Shown here: positions 9,417-17,127 of the stretch, in pieces
How positions within the stretch are numbered: the stretch's first letter is position 1
Layout of the letters: every line of letters begins with the position of its first letter
Source of the DNA: Sphingomonas sanxanigenens DSM 19645 = NX02
Lineage (GTDB): Bacteria; Pseudomonadota; Alphaproteobacteria; Sphingomonadales; Sphingomonadaceae
Direction: 5' to 3'
Assembly (NCBI RefSeq): GCF_000512205.2
Contig: NZ_CP006644.1
Location: 5,222,501-5,286,500 of the forward strand
DNA length: 64,000 bases
Program-made: the position numbers and the translations under genes
Notes under the pieces: model-generated
Databases searched by the model: none
What the model saw: the letters and a program-made list of their open reading frames with translations, nothing else
What the model was told of the DNA's origin: nothing

Positions 9417-10049
9417 ATGCTTGAACATGTGCCGGGGTGGCTCGGCGGATTGCTGCGCAACATTCGTGCCGGCCATGCGAAGCTGGTGATCGTCGATCCG
9501 GATCTGCAGCTCGGCAGCACCGTGATCGATCTTTCCAGCCCCGCCTTCGCCAACCAGGCGCGGCTGCCGGTGCGCTTCACCGCCGATGGCGAGGGCGTGT
9601 CGCCGCCCCTGGTGTGGGGCCCGCTGCCCGAGGGCACGATGAGCCTGGCGCTGATCGTCGAGGATCCCGACGCGCCGGCCCCCAGCCCGATCGTCCACGG
9701 CATTGTCTGGGGCCTGCCCGCCGACGAGCACCGGCTGGCCGAAGGCGCGATCGCCCCCGATGGCGACGGCGAGCAGGATGGCCGCGACGTCGGCCGCAAT
9801 TCCTATTTCGGCGAGGGCTGGCTGCCCCCCGATCCGCCGACCGGCCATGGCAATCACGATTATGTGTTCCAGCTCTTCGCGCTGGCGACCGCGCCCGACA
9901 TCGGCAGCAATCCCGGCCGCAGCGGGCTGGTGAAGGCGATGCGCGGCAACATATTGGCCGCGGGCATGCTGGTGGGCACCTATTCGCGCGGCGAGGATGC
10001 CGAACTGCGCCGCAGCGAACCCGCAGGCGCGCGCATCGCGCCGGCGTGA
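9417..10049 (+). CDS. YbhB/YbcL family PEBP (Raf-kinase-inhibitor-like) protein
   Basis: The 210-residue protein shows the bacterial PEBP pattern: ISPAF-like start (DLSSPAFANQARLP), GEGVSPPLVWGPLPEGT, the ligand-site DPDAPAPSPIVHGIVWGLP and a C-terminal HDYVFQLFALAT. Bacterial members bind phosphorylated or anionic ligands in the cytoplasm and their role is poorly known. A strong ribosome site (AAGGAGG) stands 8 bp before the ATG. The N-terminal 35 residues precede the usual domain, which is slightly longer than average. Confidence 0.9.
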   Translation: MLEHVPGWLGGLLRNIRAGHAKLVIVDPDLQLGSTVIDLSSPAFANQARLPVRFTADGEGVSPPLVWGPLPEGTMSLALIVEDPDAPAPSPIVHGIVWGLPADEHRLAEGAIAPDGDGEQDGRDVGRNSYFGEGWLPPDPPTGHGNHDYVFQLFALATAPDIGSNPGRSGLVKAMRGNILAAGMLVGTYSRGEDAELRRSEPAGARIAPA

Positions 10050-10107
10050 GGGGACGGCGGGTACCGCTTCTGTCGCGTCGATAGCGATTTTGCGCTAGAT
10101 TTCAGAG

Positions 10108-10686
10108 ATGAGCCCGCCCTTCGTACAGCAAGAGGTAACGCCGCGCATGATGGCCATGGGCCCCGCGCTCCGCCGCTGGCGGGCGCTGCACCGGGTGAAG
10201 CAGGCGCATGCGGCCGAGTTGTTCGGCGTCGCGCAATCGACGATCTCGCGGTGGGAGGCGGGCACGCAGGCGATGGAACCGGCGGAGCATGCGAAGGTCG
10301 CCGCGGTGGTCGCGGCGCGGCTCGACGCCGCTGCGGATCGCGTGCTGGCGCACCTCGTCAGCGAGAGCCCGCGGCCGGTGCATCTGGTCTGCGATCTCAC
10401 CCACCGGCTGCTCGCGCTGTCGCCGTCGCGCGCGGCGGGCTTCGGCTGTTCGCCCGAAACGCTGATCGGGCGATCCTTGTGGCGGTTCGCGACCGATCCG
10501 CTGCGCGCGATGGAGGCGCGGCTGGCCGATCTCGGCTGGCATGACGGCCCGGGGCCGGCGCCGGTGGAGTTCCAGACCGGCGCCAACCGATCGACGCTGG
10601 TGCCGGTGCGGCACAGCCTGTGCCGCTGGACGCGCATCCTGCTGTCCGATGGCGCCGCCGCGCGGATCGTCGAGACGCTTGCCTGA
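10108..10686 (+). CDS. XRE-family transcriptional regulator with PAS-like domain
   Basis: The 192-residue protein has an N-terminal helix-turn-helix (RRWRALHRVKQAHAAELFGV, then QSTISRWEAGTQ, about residues 20-55). The C-terminal part (about 85-190) resembles a PAS sensor fold: VHLVCDLTHRLLALSP...IGRSLW. This arrangement is common among small sphingomonad regulators of unknown signal. An internal ATG at 10147, with AAGAGG upstream, is an equally plausible start. It ends 14 bp from the convergent ABM gene. No target site was identified. Confidence 0.75.
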   Translation: MSPPFVQQEVTPRMMAMGPALRRWRALHRVKQAHAAELFGVAQSTISRWEAGTQAMEPAEHAKVAAVVAARLDAAADRVLAHLVSESPRPVHLVCDLTHRLLALSPSRAAGFGCSPETLIGRSLWRFATDPLRAMEARLADLGWHDGPGPAPVEFQTGANRSTLVPVRHSLCRWTRILLSDGAAARIVETLA

Positions 10687-10699
10687 TCGGGCGCCGGTT

Positions 10700-11125
10700 T
10701 CAGCGCGGTGCCGGCGCGGCGTTGCCGAGGATCGCCATGTGCGTCACCGTCACGCCGCCGTCGGCAAGCTCCGGCAGCGTCGCGAACCAGGCCTGCACAT
10801 GCGGCGTGGCGTTGTGCGCCCTGAAATCGGCCTCGCTCGCGAAGACCTCGTAGAAGAGGAAATGGCCCGGCGCGGCGCGATCCTCATGGAGGACATAGAG
10901 CAGGTTGTTGGGTTCGGCGCGGACCGCGGCAACCAGCGGCAAGGTCGCCTCGCGCAGCGCGGCTTCCTTGCCGGGTTTCGCCCGCACCTCCGCCACGACC
11001 GCATAGGCGCCGGCAGGGATATCCGCGTAGCGCACGCCGCCATGGTCCCGCGCGAGGGCGGGCGCTGCGCAGGCGGTGGCGAGAGATGCCGCCAGCGCCA
11101 GGCGAATGCCATGCCGGCGGATCAT
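10700..11125 (-). CDS. Exported antibiotic-biosynthesis-monooxygenase-fold protein
   Basis: The 141-residue protein has a signal peptide (MIRRHGIRLALAASLATACA) followed by an ABM ferredoxin-like domain: AYAVVAEVRAKPGKEAALRE, NLLYVLHEDRAAPGHFLFYEVF and HNATPHVQAWFATLPEL. YgiN-type ABM proteins are quinol or small aromatic monooxygenases; an exported version is unusual and its substrate is unknown. I chose ATG 11125 because it overlaps the stop of the upstream VOC gene (ATGA, 11122-11125) and gives a clean signal peptide; a longer frame exists but reads into the VOC gene. Confidence 0.8.
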   Translation of the reverse strand: MIRRHGIRLALAASLATACAAPALARDHGGVRYADIPAGAYAVVAEVRAKPGKEAALREATLPLVAAVRAEPNNLLYVLHEDRAAPGHFLFYEVFASEADFRAHNATPHVQAWFATLPELADGGVTVTHMAILGNAAPAPR

Positions 11126-11976
11126 CGCGGCAGCGCCGCGAGCATGCGGCGCCGCGCTTCGAGCGCAGCCGCGAAGGTCCGTTTGACCGGGCCCAGCGCC
11201 TGGACGAATTCGAGCTGTTCGCCCTCGCAGCCCTTGCAGTAGATCAGCCGCCATCCTTCCGACTTGCCCTCCGTGATCGGGTTGGAATTGGCGTCCAGCG
11301 GGGCCGCGCGGCGCGCCGCCTCGGTGCGGACGGTGAGGACGCGGTTGGCGCGGACCTGCGGCATGCCGCGCCGCGCCGATTCCGCCTCGAGATCGCGGAT
11401 GAAGATGTTGAAATCGACATCGTCGCGGATGTGGAAGCAGATGTGCATCATCCGCGGAAAGGCCGGGCTCATATGGTCGAGCGGCTCGGCAAAGCTGTTC
11501 GGGCCACCCGGCGGCTGGTCGGCATCGCGATACTGCAGCAGCTCGATCACGACATTGTCGAACTGGACGAAACGGACATCCAGCCGCTGCGCGCCGCCGC
11601 GCAGATCGGGCACGCCGATCGTGCGCGGATTGACGTGGCGTTCGCCGGCCAGGATCTCCTGATCGGTCAGCAGCGTGTTGTGGATGCGCTCGCCCTGAAA
11701 ATCGCCGTCGCGCATCACCTCGTTGCCGCCGAGCACCTCGGTATACAATTCGAAGGCGCGTTCCATGTTCTGCACGGTGAGCCCGAAATGCTGGACGCCC
11801 TGCAGCCGCGCGCCGACCGAACCGCGCGCCAGCCCGCCGGTGGCCGAAGCCGGCCCGCCCTGCGCGGCGGCGGGTGCGGCCGTCGCCATGCCTGTCAGCA
11901 CCGCCGATCCCGCGGCGGCGCGCAGCAGATCGCGCCGCTCAAGCGCGCCGGCATTCCGAGACTTTCGGTCATTCAT
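11122..11976 (-). CDS. Tat-exported VOC (glyoxalase-fold) protein
   Basis: The 284-residue protein opens with a probable twin-arginine leader (LERRDLLRAAAGSAVLTGM). Its VOC module begins GVQHFGLTVQNMERAFELYTEVLGG, with the usual metal-ligand His; a second half contains MMHICFHIRDDVDFNIF and a C-terminal QLEFVQ Glu. VOC enzymes use a divalent metal for isomerase, dioxygenase or lyase chemistry. It is translationally coupled to the exported ABM protein, so the two probably act on the same periplasmic compound. The start at 11976 gives the Tat leader. Confidence 0.8.
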   Translation of the reverse strand: MNDRKSRNAGALERRDLLRAAAGSAVLTGMATAAPAAAQGGPASATGGLARGSVGARLQGVQHFGLTVQNMERAFELYTEVLGGNEVMRDGDFQGERIHNTLLTDQEILAGERHVNPRTIGVPDLRGGAQRLDVRFVQFDNVVIELLQYRDADQPPGGPNSFAEPLDHMSPAFPRMMHICFHIRDDVDFNIFIRDLEAESARRGMPQVRANRVLTVRTEAARRAAPLDANSNPITEGKSEGWRLIYCKGCEGEQLEFVQALGPVKRTFAAALEARRRMLAALPR

Positions 11977-12338
11977 CCTCGCTCTCCATACCGCTGTGGG
12001 TGCCCCGGCCCGCGGGGAAGGGGGCGGACGCGGGCCGGGGCTGTCGGCGACCGATAGGAGGATCGGCGCGCGACATCGGGACCGGCAGTGGATCGGCACC
12101 TTCGGTGGCGGCGGCGTGCGCGTTCACGTGGCATCGCTTCCGCCCTCCTGTCGTGCCGTCATCGCCGAATCCGATTCCCGCCTTCCGATCGCCGTTCGCG
12201 CGCAGAATCGCTCCGCCCCTGTCACCGCCATGCTCTCCCGCAGGCGCGCCTCCAGCCAGTTAGAAGTGGTAAAAGATGGGGGTCCGGCGGCGCATAGCTT
12301 ATGCGTTGCGTGCCCCCGCCACCCGGCTAAGCAGCGCC
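11977..12338. other. Divergent intergenic region, no gene seen
   Basis: This 362 bp lies between the divergent VOC and MFS genes and must hold both promoters. Open frames across it on either strand have no ribosome site and unnatural composition (Arg/Ser/Pro runs). An AT-richer patch near 12257-12283 (AGAAGTGGTAAAAG) is the likeliest place for the MFS promoter. I see no confident operator or terminator. Confidence 0.5.
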
Positions 12339-13523
12339 ATGGCCATTGCCTTGCCCCGCCATGCCGGCAGCGTGCTGCTGATCGTTTCGGCGACCGTACT
12401 CGGACTCGCCGGAACCGATCTCGTGCTGCCCGCGGTGCCCGGCCTGCCGGCCGTGCTCGGCGGCGATGCGGCGGGCGCGCAGCTCGTGCTCGCCGGCTAC
12501 ACGTCGGGCACCGCGTGCGGGCTGATGCTGTTCGGGGAGCTTGGCGCGCGGTTCGACCAGCGCCGGCTGCTCGCCGGATCGCTGCTGGCGTTCGCGCTGG
12601 TGTCGCTGCTGTGCCGGTGGGTCGATGCGATCGAGGCGCTGATCGCGCTGCGCGTGCTGCAGGGGGCGACCGGTGCCGCAGCGGCGGTGTTCGCCCCGGG
12701 CCTGCTGCGCCGGCTGTTCGACGATGGCGGCGCGGTGCGCGCGCTCGGCCTGCTCGGCAGCGTCGAGGCGATGGCGCCCGCACTGGCGCCGGTGGCAGGG
12801 CTGTGGCTGCTGCGGCTCGGCGGCTGGCAGGCGTCGTTCGACCTGCTCGCGCTGCTCGGCCTGCTGCTCGCCGCCATCGTCTGGCGGTTGCGCCGGCACT
12901 TGCCGCTGCCGCCGCCGGTCGCGCGCGGCAGCGGCGGCTATCACCGGCTGGCCGTCGACCGCGTGTTCCTGCGCTATGCGCTGAGCCATGCCTGCACATT
13001 GGGCGGGTTGCTGATCTTCGTGTTCGGCGCACCGACCGTATTCGTCACCGCGCTCGGCGGCAGCATCACCGATTTCATCATCATGCAGATCGGCGGTGTC
13101 GCCGGCTTCGCGATCGTCTCCAACCTCGCCGGCCACATCGCGCAGCGTTTCGGTGCTGAGCGCACGATCATGGCGGGGACGGCGCTGTCGGCGGCGGGAA
13201 CCGCGGCGATGCTCGCCTATGCGCTGGCCGGCGGCGCGACGCCGCTGGCGGTCGCGGCGATCTTCCTATCGGTCAATGTCGGCCTCGGACTGCGCGGGCC
13301 GCCGGGGTTCCACCGCGCGATCGTGGCGGCACGGGGCGACGATGCGCGCGGCGCGGCGCTGGCGGTGGTTGCGATCCTGCTGACGACCTCGCTCGGCACC
13401 GCCGCGGTTGCGCCCTTCATCACCGAAGGGCTGGTGCCGCTCGCGCTCGGCGCGTTCCTCGTCGCCGGGTCGGGCGTGCTGCTGCTTGCGGTGCTGCCGC
13501 CGCTGGCGGACCGGCCGGACTGA
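12339..13523 (+). CDS. MFS transporter (Bcr/CflA-like drug efflux)
   Basis: The product of about 394 residues has twelve predicted membrane segments. Early motifs fit the Bcr/CflA subfamily of the major facilitator superfamily: DLVLPAVPGLPAVLGG in the first loop, GELGARFDQRRLLAGSLL as motif A, and RVLQGATGAAAAV in helix 4. Such proteins are proton-driven exporters of drugs or metabolites. ATG 12339 is chosen because it directly precedes the first hydrophobic helix; an ATG at 12276 would add 21 basic residues. It is convergent with the small gene ending at 13524. Confidence 0.85.
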   Translation: MAIALPRHAGSVLLIVSATVLGLAGTDLVLPAVPGLPAVLGGDAAGAQLVLAGYTSGTACGLMLFGELGARFDQRRLLAGSLLAFALVSLLCRWVDAIEALIALRVLQGATGAAAAVFAPGLLRRLFDDGGAVRALGLLGSVEAMAPALAPVAGLWLLRLGGWQASFDLLALLGLLLAAIVWRLRRHLPLPPPVARGSGGYHRLAVDRVFLRYALSHACTLGGLLIFVFGAPTVFVTALGGSITDFIIMQIGGVAGFAIVSNLAGHIAQRFGAERTIMAGTALSAAGTAAMLAYALAGGATPLAVAAIFLSVNVGLGLRGPPGFHRAIVAARGDDARGAALAVVAILLTTSLGTAAVAPFITEGLVPLALGAFLVAGSGVLLLAVLPPLADRPD

Positions 13524-13709
13524 TCAGCCGCGGCGCTGCTCCACCGCGCGCGCGCGGGTGGCCAGCGCCAGCCAACTCCGTGCGGCCTGAAGATATTTAT
13601 CCTTGAGGTGCGGCAGCCGCGTAGCCGCGGCCAGCGCCTCCTGCTCAAGCGCGCGCGCTTCGTAGGTCCCGCTGTTTTCCAGCGACAAGGGCGGTCGACG
13701 CTTCGGCAT
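13524..13709 (-). CDS. Small conserved-looking basic protein
   Basis: The 61-residue protein (start MPKRRPPLSLEN) is mostly helical and basic, with no membrane segment and no motif I can name. Support for coding comes from a ribosome site (GAAGGGA) 6 bp before the ATG and a composition unlike the surrounding noncoding frames. It resembles small hypothetical proteins common in sphingomonads. It lies tail to tail with the MFS gene. Confidence 0.55.
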   Translation of the reverse strand: MPKRRPPLSLENSGTYEARALEQEALAAATRLPHLKDKYLQAARSWLALATRARAVEQRRG

Positions 13710-14013
13710 GCACTGTCCCTTCTGCGATGCTGCATCGATGAATTTATGGATACCGGAGACGGATGGGGAGCGGCTTCTTGGTCCGGAATGGGCGTTTCGC
13801 GTCATTCCCGCCGCCGATCGTCCGCATGTGACACGGGTCACAGCCGATCGTGCGGCAGCCTTTATGCTGCCCGGTGCCGTGTCCTGCTCGATATGGCGGA
13901 CCCGGCGGGTGCGTATCATCCCGCCGGGTCTTTTCCGGCGCGTCGCTGAAATCCGGCAGCAACAGAGCCGCCGCCCCCCCGCCTCATCCCAAGTCCGCAG
14001 CGAAGGAAACCGG
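13710..14013. other. Intergenic region with several strong hairpins
   Basis: The 304 bp before the zinc-ribbon gene contain three inverted repeats in a row: GTGAC-ACGG-GTCAC at 13828-13841, GGCAGC-CTTTAT-GCTGCC at 13854-13871, and an intrinsic terminator at 13899-13934. An open plus-strand frame crosses the region, but the terminator inside it argues against coding. A short structured RNA ending at the terminator is possible. Confidence 0.4.
13899..13934 (+). terminator. Rho-independent terminator
   Basis: Perfect 11-base arms (GACCCGGCGGG at 13899-13909 and its complement at 13920-13930) with a 10-base loop are followed by TTTT on the plus strand. No plus-strand protein gene ends just upstream, so it may close a small noncoding transcript or serve as an attenuator for the zinc-ribbon gene 80 bp further on. 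Confidence 0.65.
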
Positions 14014-14232
14014 ATGATGCAGCGCGATCGCACACCCAAATGCCATCTCGGGGGGCACCGCCCGGCTTCCGAGCGCAACCTTGCCGGCGACGTGCTGCGA
14101 TCGACCTGCGTGGACTGCGGGTGCGACATCTTCCGCACGCACAAGGACCGCCGCTGGGTGTTTTCCGGCATGCTGGGCGCGGCGGCGCCCGCCGCGCGCG
14201 GGACATCTGCGGGCAATATCGCCCGCGCATGA
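14014..14232 (+). CDS. Small zinc-ribbon-like protein
   Basis: The 72-residue product has KCHLGGHRPA near the N-terminus and CVDCGCDIFRTHKDRRWVFSG in the middle, a CxxC-C arrangement that could bind one zinc ion together with nearby His/Cys. It has no signal peptide. The start at ATG 14014 follows an AAGGAA ribosome site; an ATG at 14017 is adjacent. A longer frame back to 13708 would cross the terminator at 13899-13934 and is not favoured. Function unknown. Confidence 0.55.
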   Translation: MMQRDRTPKCHLGGHRPASERNLAGDVLRSTCVDCGCDIFRTHKDRRWVFSGMLGAAAPAARGTSAGNIARA

Positions 14233-14300
14233 CAAGGCCTGCGGCGGATCAAGGCGAGCGAAAATCGCCCGCCGCAGGATGAAGCCGAAAGGGGAACGAG

Positions 14301-14840
14301 ATGATGAAGAAGATCGTGGCGGCCGGGCTGGCGCTGACCGCCAGCATCGCCATCGCGCAGCAGCCGCAATCGCCGCCACCGGGCCGCCCGCCGCAACGGG
14401 ATGCCGCGCGCGACGCAGCGATGAAGGCGCGCGCCGCCGACGACATCGCGCTGCTGCTGGACCTGAAGCCCGCGCAGCGGCCGGCGCTCGAGGCCTATCT
14501 GGCCGCCGGCCCCGGCTTCGGCCCGCCGATGCCGCCCAAGCCGCCCGTCGACCGGCTGGTGCGCCCGGGCGAGCAGGGGTTCATCGACCGGCTCGACTCG
14601 ATGGAGAAGCAGATCGCGGTCGAAGGCAGCCGCCGCCGCGCCGGCATTGCCGCCGCGCGCAGCTTCCATGGCCAGCTCGATGCCCGGCAGAAGGCGTTGT
14701 TCGAGGCGCTGGAGCGCGTGCGCCACGCACCGCCGCCGCGCCCGCACATGATCATGCGCCTGCACGATGGCGGGCCCGGCAGCCCGGGCGGCCCCGATAT
14801 GCCGCCCCCGCCGCAGATGCCGGACGGCGCCAGCGAATAA
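14301..14840 (+). CDS. Spy/CpxP-like periplasmic LTXXQ-type protein
   Basis: The 179-residue protein has a signal peptide (MMKKIVAAGLALTASIAIAQ), a proline-rich linker and a helical core. DLKPAQRPALEAYL and LDARQKALFEALERV occupy the positions of the two LTxxQ-type motifs of the Spy/CpxP family. The C-terminus is Pro/Gly/Met/His-rich. Family members are periplasmic chaperones or metal/envelope-stress adaptors. It lies beside an EF-hand lipoprotein and an OmpR/histidine-kinase pair, matching the CpxP-CpxRA theme. A ribosome site (AAGGGGAA) precedes the ATG. Confidence 0.7.
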   Translation: MMKKIVAAGLALTASIAIAQQPQSPPPGRPPQRDAARDAAMKARAADDIALLLDLKPAQRPALEAYLAAGPGFGPPMPPKPPVDRLVRPGEQGFIDRLDSMEKQIAVEGSRRRAGIAAARSFHGQLDARQKALFEALERVRHAPPPRPHMIMRLHDGGPGSPGGPDMPPPPQMPDGASE

Positions 14841-14859
14841 GCCCGGAACGGGTCGCGGG

Positions 14860-14900
14860 AGCGGGGGGTGCGCATTTCGGTGCGTGCCCCCCGCTTTCCT
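14860..14900. terminator. Terminator hairpin between convergent genes
   Basis: AGCGGGGGG at 14860-14868 pairs with CCCCCCGCT at 14887-14895, with further weaker pairing inward, and TTTCCTTT follows on the plus strand. It lies between the Spy-like gene (plus) and the EF-hand lipoprotein gene (minus), where a shared terminator is expected. Confidence 0.65.
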
Positions 14901-14909
14901 TTGGAGAAA

Positions 14910-15671
14910 TCAGCGCCGTCCGCCGCGCGGTCGCTGCGTCGCCAGTTCGTCACGCGCCAGGACGCCGTCATGATTGATGTCGAGAAGCGCGAACCGCCGA
15001 TCGGCAGCGGTCGCGAACTCCGCGGCACTGATCCCGCGGTTGAGATTGGCGTCGGCCGCCGTCACCGGCTCCGGCAGGTCGAGATAGGCGAACCGGCCCG
15101 CACCCTGCCGGCCGCCCGATCGCGGGCCACCCCCGCCGCTGCGCGCGCCGTCCATGCCGCCCGGCGGGCCGCCGGGGCCACCGCCCATGCCGCCACCCAT
15201 GCCGCCGCCGCCCATTCCACCTCCGGGAGGACCACCGCGGCCCCGGCGCCCGCCCATTCCACCTGCGCCGCCGCCGCCGGACCCGCCGACGCGGATCTCC
15301 GGCAGGATCGCGCTTTCATAATGATCGACATCGTCGGGATCGATCTCACCATCGCCGCGCCGATCGAGCAGCGCGAAGAAGCGCGCGGCATCGGCGCGCA
15401 TCTCCGCCAGATCGATGCCGCCGTCGCCATCGCGGTCGGCGCCGGCGAACCAGAGCGCCTCGGGGCCCGCCTCACCACCGCGGAACGGTTCGCCCATCGG
15501 GCTGACGAACAGCGGCCCGCGGCCGGGCATGCCCTCCCCGTCCGGCGGCGGCCCGAACCCGCCACCCGGCGGGCCCTGCAGCGGCCGGCCCGGCATCGGC
15601 GGCCGCCCGCCGGCGCAGGCCGAAAGCGCGCCGGCCAGGATCAGCATCGGAATGAAGGAAGATCTGCGCAT
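14910..15671 (-). CDS. EF-hand lipoprotein with glycine-rich linker
   Basis: The 253-residue protein begins with a lipoprotein signal (LILAGALSAC, lipid Cys at about residue 19). It has four calcium-loop-like segments in two pairs: DRDGDGGIDLAE (about 78-90), DRRGDGEIDPDD (about 103-114), DANLNRGISAAE (about 207-218) and DINHDGVLARDE (about 231-242). The pairs are separated by about 60 residues dominated by Gly, Met and Pro repeats. It should be a periplasm-facing calcium-binding lipoprotein. It lies just downstream of the histidine kinase on the same strand, but has its own upstream CCGGACAT box at 15717-15735. Confidence 0.8.
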   Translation of the reverse strand: MRRSSFIPMLILAGALSACAGGRPPMPGRPLQGPPGGGFGPPPDGEGMPGRGPLFVSPMGEPFRGGEAGPEALWFAGADRDGDGGIDLAEMRADAARFFALLDRRGDGEIDPDDVDHYESAILPEIRVGGSGGGGAGGMGGRRGRGGPPGGGMGGGGMGGGMGGGPGGPPGGMDGARSGGGGPRSGGRQGAGRFAYLDLPEPVTAADANLNRGISAAEFATAADRRFALLDINHDGVLARDELATQRPRGGRR

Positions 15672-15716
15672 GTTGAGCCTCGCCGCATGACAATCGGCGT
15701 GGGCTAGGTTTGCGAT

Positions 15717-15735
15717 GTGTCCCCGGAATGTCCGG
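15717..15735 (-). promoter_or_regulatory. Putative response-regulator box upstream of the EF-hand gene
   Basis: Read on the minus strand this is CCGGACATTCCGGGGACAC. A near copy, CCGGACATATCCGGACAC, lies at 18168-18185 upstream of the two-component operon. The box is 46 bp upstream of the EF-hand start, a normal activator position, and just past the kinase stop codon. The link to the response regulator at 17124-17843 is inferred from the shared motif and linkage. Confidence 0.45.
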
Positions 15736-17127
15736 TCAGCGCGGCAAGGTCAGCCGCGCGACCAGCCCGCCGCCGGCGCGGTTGGAAAGGATGACGTCGC
15801 CGCCATGCGCGCGCGCCACCGCCCTTGCGCTGGCGAGGCCAAGCCCGGCGCCGCCGGTCTCGCGGTTGCGGGACTGTTCCATGCGGAAGAAGGGCTGGAA
15901 GACGCGCTCCAGCATGTCGGGCGGCAGGCCGGGGCCGCGATCGCTGACCAGCACCCAGGCCTCATCCGCCTCCGCCCCCAGTTCGACCTCGGCGCCCCCG
16001 GCATAAGCCACGGCATTGCCGACGAGGTTGCCGACCACCGCCTTCAGCCCCGGCCGATCGCCATCGATCACCAGCGCGTCGCCGGCGATCAACGTTACCC
16101 CGTCGCCACGATCGGCGAACCCGTCGGTCACGCTTTCGACCAGCGAGCGCAGGTCGAGCCGCTGGCGGCTGATCGGTGCCGAGAGGTCACGCATGAAGCC
16201 GAGCACCGCGGCGATCATCGCCTCCATGTCGCGGATGTCGTTCTCGGTGGCGGCGCGCAGCGGCTCGGGTGCCGATTCGAGGCGCAGCGAAAGCCGCATC
16301 AGCGGCGTGCGCAGATCATGCGCGATCGCCGCGGTCAGCATCGACCGATCGTCGACATAGCGCTGGAGCCGCGCCTGCATCTGGTTGAAGGCGGCAGCGG
16401 CGCCGGCGATTTCGGGCGGCCCCTCCACCTCCAGCGGCGGCGCGCGCGGATCGCGGCCCAGCCGGTCGGCGGCACGCGCGAACAAGGCGATCGGCCGCGC
16501 CAGCCGGCGCGAGAGGAGCCAGGCGATCGGCGCCATCGCGAGCGTGGCGGCGACGAGCCACATCAGCGCGCGCCAGCGCCAGAAATCAACGCTGCCCGAA
16601 CGCGCCGAGCGGGCCGAGCGCCAGCTGCCGTCGGGAAGACGCAGCGAGGCGGTGAAATCGCCGAACAACAATTCGGTGCGGGCATCGCGGAGCGCGCCCA
16701 TGCGCGCGCGCAGCACATCGCCGCCGAAGCCGCCGCCCGGCGGGCCTTTGAACACCATCGGCATCGGCCCCGGCGGGCCCTTCGGAATCAGCAGCAGCCG
16801 CGGCCGATTGCGCCGCAGCACGATGCGATCCTCGGATACGCCCAGCCGCTGCGCGAGATGTGCCTGCATCTCGGCGAGGCGGGGCGCCAGCTCTTCGGGC
16901 AGCACCGCATCCGGCGCCGTGTTCGACACCACCAGCGCGCCGCTCGCATCGCGACCGCTGCGCAGCACCGCCGCCACCTGATCGAGCGTGAAGATCCGCG
17001 GTTCGGGCGGCGGCAGCAGGAAAACGAGCAGGATCGAGAGAAGCTGGACGGCGGCGACGCCGCCCAGCATCCAGGCGAAGATACGCAGAAACAACGGCGC
17101 GTCGCGACGCCACGGCCGCAAGGTCAT
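15736..17127 (-). CDS. Membrane sensor histidine kinase (EnvZ/CpxA-like)
   Basis: The 463-residue protein has TM1 at about 13-38, a periplasmic sensor of about 145 residues that is Pro/Gly-rich, TM2 at about 184-205 and a HAMP linker. HisKA follows with AAIAHDLRTPLMRLSLRLE (phospho-acceptor His about 270), and the ATPase domain has NLVGNAVAYAG, DRGPGLP and GAGLGLASA. It overlaps the response regulator stop region by 4 bp (17124-17127), so the pair is translated together. The sensor contains MPMVFKGPPGGGF-like Met/Pro segments; the stimulus is unknown, but the Spy-like and EF-hand neighbours suggest envelope or metal stress. Confidence 0.9.
   Translation of the reverse strand: MTLRPWRRDAPLFLRIFAWMLGGVAAVQLLSILLVFLLPPPEPRIFTLDQVAAVLRSGRDASGALVVSNTAPDAVLPEELAPRLAEMQAHLAQRLGVSEDRIVLRRNRPRLLLIPKGPPGPMPMVFKGPPGGGFGGDVLRARMGALRDARTELLFGDFTASLRLPDGSWRSARSARSGSVDFWRWRALMWLVAATLAMAPIAWLLSRRLARPIALFARAADRLGRDPRAPPLEVEGPPEIAGAAAAFNQMQARLQRYVDDRSMLTAAIAHDLRTPLMRLSLRLESAPEPLRAATENDIRDMEAMIAAVLGFMRDLSAPISRQRLDLRSLVESVTDGFADRGDGVTLIAGDALVIDGDRPGLKAVVGNLVGNAVAYAGGAEVELGAEADEAWVLVSDRGPGLPPDMLERVFQPFFRMEQSRNRETGGAGLGLASARAVARAHGGDVILSNRAGGGLVARLTLPR

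Noticed and set aside
13708-14013. N-terminal extension of the zinc-ribbon protein with a CPFCDAASMNLW start
   Set aside because: The CxxC start is suggestive, but an intrinsic terminator lies inside the frame and a ribosome site supports ATG 14014.
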